DNA of 19,461 bases from Flavobacteriales bacterium (lineage in GTDB: Bacteria; Bacteroidota; Bacteroidia; Flavobacteriales_D; Crocinitomicaceae). The position numbers and the translations under genes are program-made. The stretch spans positions 1 through 19,461 of the forward strand of contig CANJQZ010000011.1 of assembly GCA_947476515.1 (NCBI GenBank). The letters are read 5' to 3'. Of this stretch, positions 1 to 7,771 are shown one piece after another. The number at the start of each line of letters is the position of its first letter. Within the stretch, counting starts at the first letter, position 1. The notes beneath the pieces were generated by a model. It was not told the origin of the DNA. It did not search any database and saw only the letters and a program-made list of their open reading frames with translations.

Positions 1-1476
1 CCCGGAACATTAACTTCCATAAAATATCCCATGACCGGCCAGGCTTCTGAGCAACCTAAAGTTGGAATTTATAATTGTCTGAATAAATCTACAGTCTATA
101 TTTCTCCTACAGGTTCGGTTGATGACTATCTTACGAATGTTTGTTTTACTCCAGATGATCAATACATAATAATTGCAGAGGTCAATCGTGCACAAAATCA
201 CATGCACCTTAATCTATATGATGCACAATCCGGCAAGTTTATAAAAACTTTATTTGAGGAACAAAGTACAAGTTGGACGGAGCCAGAACATCCTGCATTC
301 TTCCCTAGCCAAACATCAAATAATTTTATCTGGATCTCTGAAAGAGATGGGTATAATAACCTGTATTATTATGACTTAAATGGGAAATTAATAAAGCAAT
401 TGACCAACAATAAATTTGTAATTAAAAACATTATTGGTGCAAGTGTGGATGGTAATTGTATCTATTATTCTGCTACTGGAGAGAATCCATTGAATACCTT
501 GGCGTATTCTTATGAAATGAAAGCTGGTAAGACAACTCTATTAACGAAGGAAGAGGGTACGCATTCAGTGGCTGTTTCTACAGATGGAAAATATGTTTAT
601 GATGCCTTTAGTAGTGGTTCTATTCCTCACAAGGCTCTAATTTCGACCATAAATGGGAAAATGGCCAAATTACTGGTAGCGCTTCCTGATAAATTAAATG
701 ATGTTCAAATTGGAAAGGCCCAACTTGGAGTACTTTCTGCGAAAGATGGATCTACCTTACATTATCGCATGATTCAACCCAGTAATTTTGATTCTACTAA
801 AAAATATCCTGTTTTGGTTTATGTCTATGGTGGACCTCATGCCCAAATGATTACCAATTCTTGGTTGTATGGAGCGAATCTTTGGATGTATTGGATGGCG
901 GAACAAGGTTATATCATTTATACTTTAGACAATCGTGGATCAAGCGAAAGGGGACTTGCCTTTGAATCTCAAATCCACCGACAATTGGGTGAAGTTGAAA
1001 TGCAAGACCAGATGACGGGTGTTTCTTTTTTAAAGTCCTTGCCTTATATCGATAGCAATCGATTGGCTGTTCATGGTTGGTCTTACGGTGGCTTCATGAC
1101 TACCTCTTTAATGTTGCGTCAGCCAGGAACCTTTAAAGTGGGTGTTGCAGGTGGACCAGTAACAGATTGGAAGTATTATGAAACGATGTATGGTGAAAGA
1201 TACATGGATCAGCCTGATGAAAATAAAGAGGGATATGCCAAAGCCTCACTGCTTAATTATGCAGGTAATCTTAAAGGTGATTTATTGCTCATTCATGGAA
1301 CAATAGACGATGTGGTTGTGATGCAACATAATTATGCGCTGGTTAAGAAATTTGTTGATTTAGGGATTCAAATGGATTTCTTCCCATATCCAATGCATAA
1401 ACACAATGTAACTGGAAAAGACAGGGTGCATTTGATGGAAAAAGTATTGAATTATGTAATTGACAACAATAAATAG
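1..1476 (+). CDS. S9 family peptidase, dipeptidyl peptidase IV-like (3' part, 5' end outside window)
   Basis: The reading frame is open from base 1 (GTLTSIKYPMTGQASEQPK...), so the ATG at 31 is internal and about 491 C-terminal residues are visible. DPP IV-type enzymes are usually about 700 residues, so the start lies upstream. These are secreted or periplasmic serine exopeptidases that release N-terminal dipeptides. The first half looks like blades of the DPPIV_N beta-propeller; the second is the S9 alpha/beta-hydrolase domain. The nucleophile motif GWSYGGF has Ser at 1081-1083. The motif HGTIDDVV supplies the Asp at 1306-1308. MHKHNV near the C-terminus supplies the likely catalytic His at 1402-1404. 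The segment VYVYGGPHAQ matches the oxyanion-hole region, with its Tyr. The N-terminal signal and the Glu-Glu substrate motif are out of view, so strict DPP IV specificity cannot be confirmed. The stop is TAG, 11 bases before the next gene, suggesting one transcript. Confidence 0.93.
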   Translation, partial: PGTLTSIKYPMTGQASEQPKVGIYNCLNKSTVYISPTGSVDDYLTNVCFTPDDQYIIIAEVNRAQNHMHLNLYDAQSGKFIKTLFEEQSTSWTEPEHPAFFPSQTSNNFIWISERDGYNNLYYYDLNGKLIKQLTNNKFVIKNIIGASVDGNCIYYSATGENPLNTLAYSYEMKAGKTTLLTKEEGTHSVAVSTDGKYVYDAFSSGSIPHKALISTINGKMAKLLVALPDKLNDVQIGKAQLGVLSAKDGSTLHYRMIQPSNFDSTKKYPVLVYVYGGPHAQMITNSWLYGANLWMYWMAEQGYIIYTLDNRGSSERGLAFESQIHRQLGEVEMQDQMTGVSFLKSLPYIDSNRLAVHGWSYGGFMTTSLMLRQPGTFKVGVAGGPVTDWKYYETMYGERYMDQPDENKEGYAKASLLNYAGNLKGDLLLIHGTIDDVVVMQHNYALVKKFVDLGIQMDFFPYPMHKHNVTGKDRVHLMEKVLNYVIDNNK

Positions 1477-1487
1477 GGGATGTCAAA

Positions 1488-2879
1488 ATGACCTTAGACA
1501 AACAGTCATGGTATTGGAGAATTGAGGTTTGGATTTTATTCTTCTTTTTATTAAGATGGATTGGAATTACTGCTCCCCCTCTTGAAATTGCTCATAATTG
1601 GCGTCAAGTTACAGGCTTGATGGTCGCTCGAAATTTTTATGAAGGTAGTTCCTCTTTGCTCTTCCCCGCAGTGGATGAAACCAATGGGGGATCAGGAATT
1701 ATTGGAATGGAATTCCCTTTTTTAAATTACTTACATTTTCTAACCGCTAAAGTTTTCGGATTTCAAGATTGGTATGGAAGGTTCATAAATTTAGTCATTT
1801 CATCTCTGGGTATTCTTGCTTTTGGAAAATTAGTGAAGCATTATTTTAATAGTAATGTTTCCTTTATGGCTAGTATCGCATTATGTGTTTCCATTTTCTT
1901 TTCTTTTTCGCGAAAAATGATGCCGGATACTTTTTGTATTGCGCTTGTTTTAATAGGAATGTATTTTTTATTAAATTTCTTAAAGAAGGGAGGGACATGG
2001 TCTTATATTTTTTTCTTCACATTTGTCAGTTTGGGATTTTTAAGTAAAATATCCTCCATGCTGCTGCTTGTTCCTATTGCATATATGATTCTAATGGAAA
2101 CTTCCTTGAAGCATAAAATGTGGAGTTTCTTGTCGCTTGCTGTAGCGCTGTCACTTACTTTTTATTGGTATTTTGTTTGGAATCCTTTTCTGGCAATTAA
2201 GTATGGTTCTTGGTACAATTCTGGCGTTTCGTTGACACTAGGTTTTTATCAAATTAAAACTCATTTGTTGGCTGTTTTAGCTCAATTTTATTTTAGTGCC
2301 TTTCATGGGTTTATTTTCTTCTTCTTATCTTTCTCTGGATTCCTTATGTTGATCTATAAAAAGCGATATAAAGAAGTTCTGTTTTTTCTACTTACCGCTT
2401 TATTGTTTGGTGTTTACATTTTAAAATCAGGAGAAATATTTTTTATTCATTCTTATTACATCGTTCCTTTTGTTCCCTTTATGGCATTATTAGTGGGAGT
2501 ACTCTTAGCTGAATTTACTTTTAATAAATGGGTTCTTATTATTTTAATTAGTGCATCTGTAGAGAGTATTGCCAATCAACAACACGACTTTTTTATTCAT
2601 AAAGAAGAACGCTATAAATTAACACTAGAGAAGACACTTTCGCGTTTCTCAGATAAAAATGATCTCATTGCAATTAATGGTAATGGCAATCCGCAACAGC
2701 TCTATTTTACGCATCGAAAGGGTTGGAATACCACTGATTCTTTACTTCAGCAGCAAGCTTATTTAGACGAAATCAAAAGGAAAGGATGCAAATATGTTGT
2801 GCTCAATAAAGCAAGTTATTTTACTTTGAAAAAAGATTTGGTTTATTCAGATGACCATTATTTATTATATCGTTTGTAA
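1488..2879 (+). CDS. Polytopic membrane glycosyltransferase, GT-C / family 39-like
   Basis: This 463-residue protein is mostly hydrophobic and has roughly ten membrane segments. The first is residues 12-28, followed by an extracytoplasmic loop. That loop carries features I associate with ArnT/PMT_2-type GT-C enzymes: an acidic residue (E33) just before HNWRQ (36-40), then GMEFPFLNYL with E75. Enzymes of this fold transfer sugars from polyprenyl-phosphate donors to lipid or protein acceptors outside the cytoplasmic membrane. Donor and acceptor cannot be read here. A soluble tail of about 90 residues follows the last membrane segment. The gene lies 11 bases after the S9 peptidase, so co-transcription is likely. 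Its last 22 codons recur downstream at 5136, and the present C-terminus (YRL-stop) differs from the copy (YRLQ-stop), so the native end may have been replaced by an insertion. The superfamily is fairly safe; the exact family is inferred. Confidence 0.8.
   Translation: MTLDKQSWYWRIEVWILFFFLLRWIGITAPPLEIAHNWRQVTGLMVARNFYEGSSSLLFPAVDETNGGSGIIGMEFPFLNYLHFLTAKVFGFQDWYGRFINLVISSLGILAFGKLVKHYFNSNVSFMASIALCVSIFFSFSRKMMPDTFCIALVLIGMYFLLNFLKKGGTWSYIFFFTFVSLGFLSKISSMLLLVPIAYMILMETSLKHKMWSFLSLAVALSLTFYWYFVWNPFLAIKYGSWYNSGVSLTLGFYQIKTHLLAVLAQFYFSAFHGFIFFFLSFSGFLMLIYKKRYKEVLFFLLTALLFGVYILKSGEIFFIHSYYIVPFVPFMALLVGVLLAEFTFNKWVLIILISASVESIANQQHDFFIHKEERYKLTLEKTLSRFSDKNDLIAINGNGNPQQLYFTHRKGWNTTDSLLQQQAYLDEIKRKGCKYVVLNKASYFTLKKDLVYSDDHYLLYRL
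2808..2872 (+). repeat. Left copy of 65-base direct repeat (within the glycosyltransferase gene 3' end)
   Basis: These 65 bases encode the glycosyltransferase tail KASYFTLKKDLVYSDDHYLL plus YR, and are identical to 5136-5200. Identity is lost upstream of 2808. Downstream, resemblance continues to 2880 with three differences, all transitions (2873, 2877, 2879), and then stops. The offset between copies is exactly 2328 bases. This copy is continuous with the body of the gene. Confidence 0.95.
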
Positions 2880-3183
2880 TTATAAATCAGTTGTGATGTA
2901 AATCTAAAATTAATCGAGTATTTTACGCAACGAACTAAAGGTTTATTCATTTATTGAAATTCATGACTATACAACATTTGAGAAGATAATTAAATCCAAA
3001 TAATTTGATTACTGAATTCCAATTATCAATTCATAAAAGGAGTGTAATATAGCTAAAATCACTTATTACAATTTGATTGTTAATTTGGTTTAGTCGACCT
3101 CAAAAATATTTAATCACTTCATAAACAAATACTTATATTTATTGATTAATTTCACTTTTGAAATGTAGAAATTAAATTTATAA
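2880..3183. other. AT-rich gene-free stretch upstream of the beta-helix gene
   Basis: About 300 very AT-rich bases with stops in all frames. I found no recognisable gene remnant, tRNA, strong hairpin or terminator. Several partial matches to the Bacteroidota -7 element exist (for example CACTTTTG near 3154-3161), but none has a convincing upstream -33 TTG at proper spacing. The region probably contains the promoter of the 3184 gene. Confidence 0.5.
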
Positions 3184-5070
3184 ATGGCTATTTATATGAA
3201 AGCATTAATTGTAACAATTTTCTCACTTTTTTCTCTAAATGTATTTTCGCAATTGAATATACCTTCACCAATTATTAATATCGGCAGTTATTTGATTAGT
3301 GATACAGTTTATATGGACCCTCAAGGCAACGATTCTAATTTAGGGACATATGACTCCCCTTTACAATCATTTGCTGCAGCTATTCAAATGCTACCATGGG
3401 GAAATATTGGGATAAACGGAGGACATGCATATGGATTAGTCATTTTAAAGTCAGGATTTTATCAAACTGACTTAGGGTTTCAACAATTTGTCAATAATTG
3501 GCATAATAATAATGTTTACAAAGATATTAGTGTAGAAGGTTTAGGTGATGTTGTTATAGGTGGAACCTTGACTAATTTGTCATCTGGTCATTTACTTCAG
3601 TTAAGTGGAGATCATATTTTTGTAAAGAATATAACCTTACAATATTCATCTGGTATTGGCCTTTTATTTTCTAGAGAAATTCCTCGTCAACGAAATATAT
3701 TAATCGAGAATGTTAAGATTGAACATGTTGGATCATTTTCCATACTTACTAAAGGAGTAGATACAATTACTGTTAAAAATTCCAAATCATTATTTGCAAG
3801 TAGGATTGGCTATGAAAACTCATCTTCTCCTTGCCAATGGCCAAGTGGTATTAAATTTTTAGACAATTCAAATTGCATTATTCACCATTGTGAAGTAGCC
3901 TATACCCGTGGGGAAGGATTGAATTTTCAAAATAGTACCCTATGTAATATTTATAACAATAAATTACATGATAATAATTTGAACTTCTATGATGAAAATT
4001 CATCTAAAATGATGATTCATGAAAATATGATTTACAATACACCGAATATCGGATCTCAATATTGGAGAGGTTGTCTTGCTGATACAACATCTATCTGGTC
4101 AGGCGATGGTATTCTAATTGCAAATGAGGGATCATGTTCTACTGGATCAAATCCAGTATTTGAAAATTGCAAAACTAAATGTGTTTTTCCTACTGTTTAT
4201 TTTCCTAATGTGGATAGTATATTTATTTATAATAATATTTTGCAGAAAGTAGGTTCAGGAATTTCTTTTTGGGAGGGGGTGACAACCATTGGAGGTTTTA
4301 ATTGCATTAAAAATATTTTTGTTTTTAATAACACTTTTATAGAAACAATGGGAATGCCAGGTGCAAATAACAGCGGTTTTGTTAAATTCTTCTTTCCAAG
4401 TTATAATCCCATTTTTAATAGTTTTTATGGAAATATGGAAAACATTCAAATTTTCAATAATATTTTCACTTATGATACATTGACATATAATAATATGGAT
4501 GCATTAAAAAAAACAATTCATCCAAATCATCCAACTCCAAATGCAATTTTACTTTCCAATAATTTATGGATAAAATCTCATGAATATTTAGGTAATGGAG
4601 ATGAAGTAAGAACAGTGATGCCAATTCAATCTTATTCATTACAAGACTCTATCCAATCGATTATACCATGTTTTGATCATCCATATTGGATAAAATCAGT
4701 TCCGGTAACTTTTTCATTTTTAACTAGTGATTATTTGGGTGAATCTAGATATAATATATTTACAAATGTTGGTGCAATTGAATATAAGCCTGAATGTTCC
4801 GGACTTGGCTTTAATGATTTTAGTTTTGCTCTTGAAAAGCCTCTTTTATTTCCAAACCCATGTATAAGTTGTCAAAGTATTAATATTCAAAATTTACCAC
4901 AAAATACAGTTCTATCATATGTGATATATAATTCTTTAGGAATTGAGGTATTAACGGATGAAATAAATAGTAACTCTTTTGAAACAAATCTTTTGTTATC
5001 AGGTGTTTATTATTTACAATTGAGAGGTGCTATTAAATCGCCGTTTCAAAAATTAATTATTCAAAAATAA
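3184..5070 (+). CDS. Secreted parallel beta-helix protein with T9SS type A sorting domain
   Basis: This 628-residue protein begins with a signal peptide ending near LNVFS-Q (residues 18-23). A second ATG at 3196 gives the cleaner signal peptide MKALIVTIFSLFSLNVFS, so the true start may be four codons later. After it comes the entry motif of right-handed beta-helix proteins, DTVYMDPQGNDSNLGTYDSP. Repeated short strands rich in Asn, Ile and aromatic residues follow (NILIENVKI, IFIYNNIL, IQIFNNIF), typical of pectate-lyase-like coils. Residues about 554-628 form a Por secretion tail: LFPNP, then YVIYNSLGIEV, then GVYYLQL and a basic end. In Bacteroidota this tail directs export through the type IX system and often cell-surface anchoring. 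Substrate is unknown; polysaccharide binding or cleavage is a guess from the fold. The gene stands alone inside a repeat-bounded segment, suggesting horizontal gain or cassette exchange. Confidence 0.85.
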   Translation: MAIYMKALIVTIFSLFSLNVFSQLNIPSPIINIGSYLISDTVYMDPQGNDSNLGTYDSPLQSFAAAIQMLPWGNIGINGGHAYGLVILKSGFYQTDLGFQQFVNNWHNNNVYKDISVEGLGDVVIGGTLTNLSSGHLLQLSGDHIFVKNITLQYSSGIGLLFSREIPRQRNILIENVKIEHVGSFSILTKGVDTITVKNSKSLFASRIGYENSSSPCQWPSGIKFLDNSNCIIHHCEVAYTRGEGLNFQNSTLCNIYNNKLHDNNLNFYDENSSKMMIHENMIYNTPNIGSQYWRGCLADTTSIWSGDGILIANEGSCSTGSNPVFENCKTKCVFPTVYFPNVDSIFIYNNILQKVGSGISFWEGVTTIGGFNCIKNIFVFNNTFIETMGMPGANNSGFVKFFFPSYNPIFNSFYGNMENIQIFNNIFTYDTLTYNNMDALKKTIHPNHPTPNAILLSNNLWIKSHEYLGNGDEVRTVMPIQSYSLQDSIQSIIPCFDHPYWIKSVPVTFSFLTSDYLGESRYNIFTNVGAIEYKPECSGLGFNDFSFALEKPLLFPNPCISCQSINIQNLPQNTVLSYVIYNSLGIEVLTDEINSNSFETNLLLSGVYYLQLRGAIKSPFQKLIIQK

Positions 5071-5135
5071 ATAGTTACTTAAAAGCATATTAAGCAGAAG
5101 AATTATGTATCACATAAAATAAAACCAAATGTTTA

Positions 5136-5200
5136 AAAGCAAGTTATTTTACTTTGAAAAAAGATTTGGTTTATTCAGATGACCATTATTTATTATATCG
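5136..5200 (+). repeat. Right copy of 65-base direct repeat
   Basis: Identical to 2808-2872 over 65 bases. It sits 65 bases after the beta-helix gene's stop codon and has no start codon of its own. It is joined to the downstream flank that leads to the convergent membrane-protein gene, which suggests this copy marks the original end of the glycosyltransferase gene. Confidence 0.95.
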
Positions 5201-5210
5201 CTTGCAGTGA
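5136..5210 (+). pseudogene. Orphaned 3' end of the glycosyltransferase gene
   Basis: Read in the frame of the upstream gene, this stretch encodes 24 residues, KASYFTLKKDLVYSDDHYLL then YRLQ, ending in TGA at 5208-5210. It has lost the rest of the gene. The last codons, CGC TTG CAG TGA, correspond to CGT TTG TAA in the upstream copy, so the displaced version would end one residue later. The likely reading is a displaced original gene end. The alternative is a partial tandem duplication with later insertion between the copies. Confidence 0.7.
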
Positions 5211-5232
5211 GCGTCAGATACTAAACTTTTAT

Positions 5233-5808
5233 TTATCCATTCATGAGGTCATTCGCTTGCATGAGCATACTCATCTCTGCTAAATCCAGGATTGCCTTAA
5301 GAACAAAGATGAAATAAAGAGGACGGAAGGATTTTGTTACTATGGTGAAAAGGACAAATAATCCAAAGGTGAAAAATTCAATTAGATAGCATCCTTGAAA
5401 ATGAGTGCCAACATAACAAGCAAAAATAACAGGTGCAAAGAGCCAATGGCTTGTCTTTTTATAATCCAAAGAAAGTAGCAAAGTCGCCACCATGAAAAGT
5501 AATTCCAATAAGTAAAACACATCTCTCCAAACCGATTCTTGAAACTGTTCAAGACTTTTTCCATCCATGAAAAAACTCCAAATAAATGCTTGTGAACCCA
5601 TTGAACAAAGTAGTCCAATGAGAAACAATCCAACAATTAAGAGGTCTTTTTTTCTAGACCAAAATAAAAATTGTATTCCTACAATTAGCACCAATAAATC
5701 AAATAGGGGAAAGGGTAAGACAAAAAATCCTTTTTCGAAAAATAGTATCAAGCCATACAAGAATACGGTGAGTAGGGCAAGGACAATTATTTTTTTTTCT
5801 CGAATCAT
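5233..5808 (-). CDS. Hypothetical multi-pass membrane protein, coupled to map
   Basis: I do not recognise this 191-residue protein. It is strongly hydrophobic with about six membrane segments, roughly at residues 7-25, 31-49, 55-75, 92-113, 121-145 and 148-175. There are short charged connectors and a basic N-terminus (MIREKK). No catalytic motif stands out. A Cys-containing stretch, HFQGCYLIEF, lies between the last two helices. The ATG (5806-5808) directly abuts the TAA of map (TAAATG), so the two are almost certainly co-transcribed and probably translationally coupled. This gene converges on the displaced glycosyltransferase tail, with its stop 22 bases from that copy's TGA. Function is unknown; linkage to map may only reflect shared transcription. 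Confidence 0.8.
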   Translation of the reverse strand: MIREKKIIVLALLTVFLYGLILFFEKGFFVLPFPLFDLLVLIVGIQFLFWSRKKDLLIVGLFLIGLLCSMGSQAFIWSFFMDGKSLEQFQESVWRDVFYLLELLFMVATLLLSLDYKKTSHWLFAPVIFACYVGTHFQGCYLIEFFTFGLFVLFTIVTKSFRPLYFIFVLKAILDLAEMSMLMQANDLMNG

Positions 5809-6603
5809 TTACTTTTTTAAGGCTTCATAAATGAAATCAAAAGTGGAAAGTATTTCTGGTTTACCATCAATTACGGCAATGTCATGTTCAAAATGTGCAC
5901 TTGGTAATCCATCAGCGGTAACAATCGTCCATTGATCCTCTAATGTTTTAACTTTTTCTGTACCCATATTGATCATCGGTTCAATGGCAATCGTCAAACC
6001 ATTCTGAATTTTTTTTCCTTTACCTCTTCTTCCATAATTAGGAACTTGTGGTTCTTCGTGTAAGGATTTTCCAAGTCCATGTCCCACTAAATCACGAACA
6101 ACTCCGTAGCCATGTTTTTCTGCGTGTTGTTGAATTGCAAAACCGATGTCTTCAATTCGATTGGAAGTAGTACATGCTTCAATACCCAAGTACAAGCATT
6201 CTTTAGTTACTTCTAATAATTTTCTTTTTGCTGGATCTACTTCACCAATTTCAAAAGTATAGGCGTGATCTCCATAATAACCTTTATAAACTGATCCACA
6301 ATCAACTGAAACAATATCCCCTTCTTCAAACGGTCGGTCTGTTGGCAATCCATGCACTACTTGTTCATTTACAGAGATCAATAAGGTACTTGGACAACCA
6401 TATAATCCTAAGAATCCTGGAATTGCATTTTGGGATCTAATATATGCTTCAGCAAGGGTATCTAATTGCCTTGGAGTTGTACCTGCATGCATATGCATTG
6501 CTACTTTTCCTAAGGTTCGACTAACAATCTGTGCTGCTTCGCGCATTATTTCAATTTCTGCTAATGTTTTATAGCGAATTGCATTTTGGTTTAGTAATGA
6601 CAT
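5809..6603 (-). CDS. map: Methionine aminopeptidase, type I
   Basis: This 264-residue cytosolic metalloenzyme removes the initiator Met from nascent proteins when the second residue is small. The family's five metal ligands are visible: D101 (VSVDCG), D112 (YYGDHAYTF), H175 (LVGHGLGKSLHEEP), E208 (AIEPM) and E239 (HFEHDIAV). H84 (VVHGLP) and H182 match the substrate-contacting histidines of the E. coli enzyme. There is no N-terminal zinc-finger extension, and the length matches bacterial type I. The ATG at 6603 lies four bases after a TAACTTTG box, which suggests a very short or absent leader. The stop codon directly abuts the ATG of the downstream membrane protein. Identification is secure. 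Confidence 0.97.
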   Translation of the reverse strand: MSLLNQNAIRYKTLAEIEIMREAAQIVSRTLGKVAMHMHAGTTPRQLDTLAEAYIRSQNAIPGFLGLYGCPSTLLISVNEQVVHGLPTDRPFEEGDIVSVDCGSVYKGYYGDHAYTFEIGEVDPAKRKLLEVTKECLYLGIEACTTSNRIEDIGFAIQQHAEKHGYGVVRDLVGHGLGKSLHEEPQVPNYGRRGKGKKIQNGLTIAIEPMINMGTEKVKTLEDQWTIVTADGLPSAHFEHDIAVIDGKPEILSTFDFIYEALKK

Positions 6604-6607
6604 GCAA

Positions 6608-6615
6608 CAAAGTTA
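6608..6615 (-). promoter_or_regulatory. Putative -7 promoter element of map
   Basis: On the minus strand the bases read TAACTTTG, a perfect match to the Bacteroidota TAnnTTTG box. It ends four bases before the ATG, which would place transcription initiation at or next to the start codon. No -33 TTG is evident at the expected distance. The same 12 bases, GCTTAACTTTGT, occur upstream of the acyl-CoA reductase gene. Confidence 0.45.
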
Positions 6616-6662
6616 AGCATTGCGCATGAATAAGTGAATTGCTGATTAAAAATAGCTTTGAT

Positions 6663-7706
6663 TTATAAAAGATTACTCAACCATTTCATGGTGTCTATTC
6701 CATCTGCATAGTCTTCAATCGACGGTTCTTGTGTACTGCCAAAAGGAAGGTAATCCAATCCAACGATACACTGTAATTGATCTTGATGAGTCTCTAAATA
6801 GTTACTGAGTTCCTTTTCATTGGAGTAATAATGGTAATACACCATCGATAATGGTGCTTGAAGTTGTTTGTTCTCCATTAAAAGCATAAAATTATTATCT
6901 AGAAATGGTACCAGATTCATTAAATGAATGGCTTTATTGTAATCGTAATTATTCCCATATTTCTTATTGTTGATCACCTCTGAATAGGAAATAATTCCTT
7001 CAAAAAAACGATTTAATTCAAAATCTTTCGGGAGTAAAAGATGACTCACATTGCGGCAACCCCTTCCGAAATAGTCAAAAATATCTTTGCCAAGCGATTG
7101 CAAATGTGCTTCACTTTCTTTTCCAGTTAAGACAGCTATGGAACTTCGATTACCTCTAAATAAATGAGGTACATGTGAGAAGTAGGATTTAAAATGTAGG
7201 ACAGATGCGCCTCCTCCAGTCGCTATAACGGCATCAAAACCACTTAATTTCCCTTCTGCAATGTCGATTAATTTTACAAATTCAGGATTGATTTCAATTA
7301 ATGTAGTTCTTATCCATTTGAACAAGCGATTGTCTTCTGTACTTAGCTTTAGCTGAATTTTATTCCCAGAAATTAATACACATAGAAAATCATGAAATCC
7401 AACTAATGGAATATTACTCGCCATGATTACGGCAATTGTTTTGCTCTTATCTTGAAAAGGATATTGCTTTGACCAATTGGTTAAGGTATCTAAATCGAGC
7501 CAAGTCGCAATTCCAAGTAATGAATTTTTGATCATGCCCTCTTCAAACCAGCCATTATGAAAAACCTCTCTTTCGATTGCTAATGAAAACCCATTATAGG
7601 AATTTTCACTTATTTTCTTTTCAATTGTCCAAGGTTCATTAGCGCATAATTGTCTAAAAATAGCTCCTAATTGGACAAATCCTTTGATAATATCTTCTTG
7701 TTTCAC
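6663..7706 (-). CDS. Acyl-CoA reductase, LuxC/aldehyde dehydrogenase-like
   Basis: This 347-residue protein resembles the acyl-CoA reductases of Bacteroidota related to LuxC. These use NAD(P)H to reduce acyl-CoA or acyl-enzyme thioesters to aldehydes. Residues 96-108 (ASNIPLVGFHDFL) match the conserved ALDH-like nucleotide-binding segment. IATGGGAS (161-168) matches the next conserved loop. C217 in YFGRGCRNVSHL is the probable catalytic Cys. The protein is shorter than classic LuxC (about 480 residues) but matches the length I recall for Bacteroidota versions. The start codon appears to be GTG (7704-7706), because an in-frame TAA lies four codons upstream and the next Met is residue 58. The gene is divergent from a ferredoxin, a neighbour that would fit a redox role. 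The physiological substrate is unknown. Confidence 0.8.
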   Translation of the reverse strand: MKQEDIIKGFVQLGAIFRQLCANEPWTIEKKISENSYNGFSLAIEREVFHNGWFEEGMIKNSLLGIATWLDLDTLTNWSKQYPFQDKSKTIAVIMASNIPLVGFHDFLCVLISGNKIQLKLSTEDNRLFKWIRTTLIEINPEFVKLIDIAEGKLSGFDAVIATGGGASVLHFKSYFSHVPHLFRGNRSSIAVLTGKESEAHLQSLGKDIFDYFGRGCRNVSHLLLPKDFELNRFFEGIISYSEVINNKKYGNNYDYNKAIHLMNLVPFLDNNFMLLMENKQLQAPLSMVYYHYYSNEKELSNYLETHQDQLQCIVGLDYLPFGSTQEPSIEDYADGIDTMKWLSNLL

Positions 7707-7710
7707 AATA

Positions 7711-7718
7711 CAAAGTTA
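7711..7718 (-). promoter_or_regulatory. Putative -7 promoter element of the acyl-CoA reductase gene
   Basis: The minus strand reads TAACTTTG, a perfect TAnnTTTG match, four bases before the apparent GTG start. It sits in the 92-base divergent intergenic region. No -33 TTG is seen at 19-22 bases upstream, so this is support from one half-site only. Confidence 0.4.
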
Positions 7719-7771
7719 AGCTAAGTTCTATTTTTATAAGCAGAAGAACTAAAGTTTTCATAAAGCATAAC

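Larger units (their letters stand above)
2873..5200. mobile_element. Putative 2328-base inserted cassette carrying a T9SS-secreted beta-helix gene
   Basis: The limits are inferred from the repeat: removing one repeat unit plus everything between the copies would rejoin the glycosyltransferase gene to a tail ending CGC TTG CAG TGA, 22 bases before the convergent gene at 5233. The segment holds about 300 AT-rich bases without a gene, one secreted-protein gene, and one copy of the repeat. By eye it is more AT-rich than its neighbours. No transposase, integrase or terminal inverted repeats were found. A 65-base duplication is far longer than a usual transposon target-site duplication. It fits better with an element that rebuilds the 3' end of its target gene, or with single-crossover integration through homology. 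Presence of an insertion is inference from sequence layout. Confidence 0.55.

Noticed and set aside
2957..3034. Possible palindrome around GAATTC in the gene-free stretch
   Set aside because: Only short patches pair and the region is very AT-rich; it does not make a credible operator, hairpin or recombination site.
2873..5200. Classic insertion sequence or composite transposon
   Set aside because: No transposase, no terminal inverted repeats, and a 65-base duplication is far too long for a transposon target site.
5567..5830. 87-codon plus-strand frame over the map/membrane-protein junction
   Set aside because: Antisense to two well-packed genes, Lys/Asn/Ser-rich with no domain; no own promoter or context.
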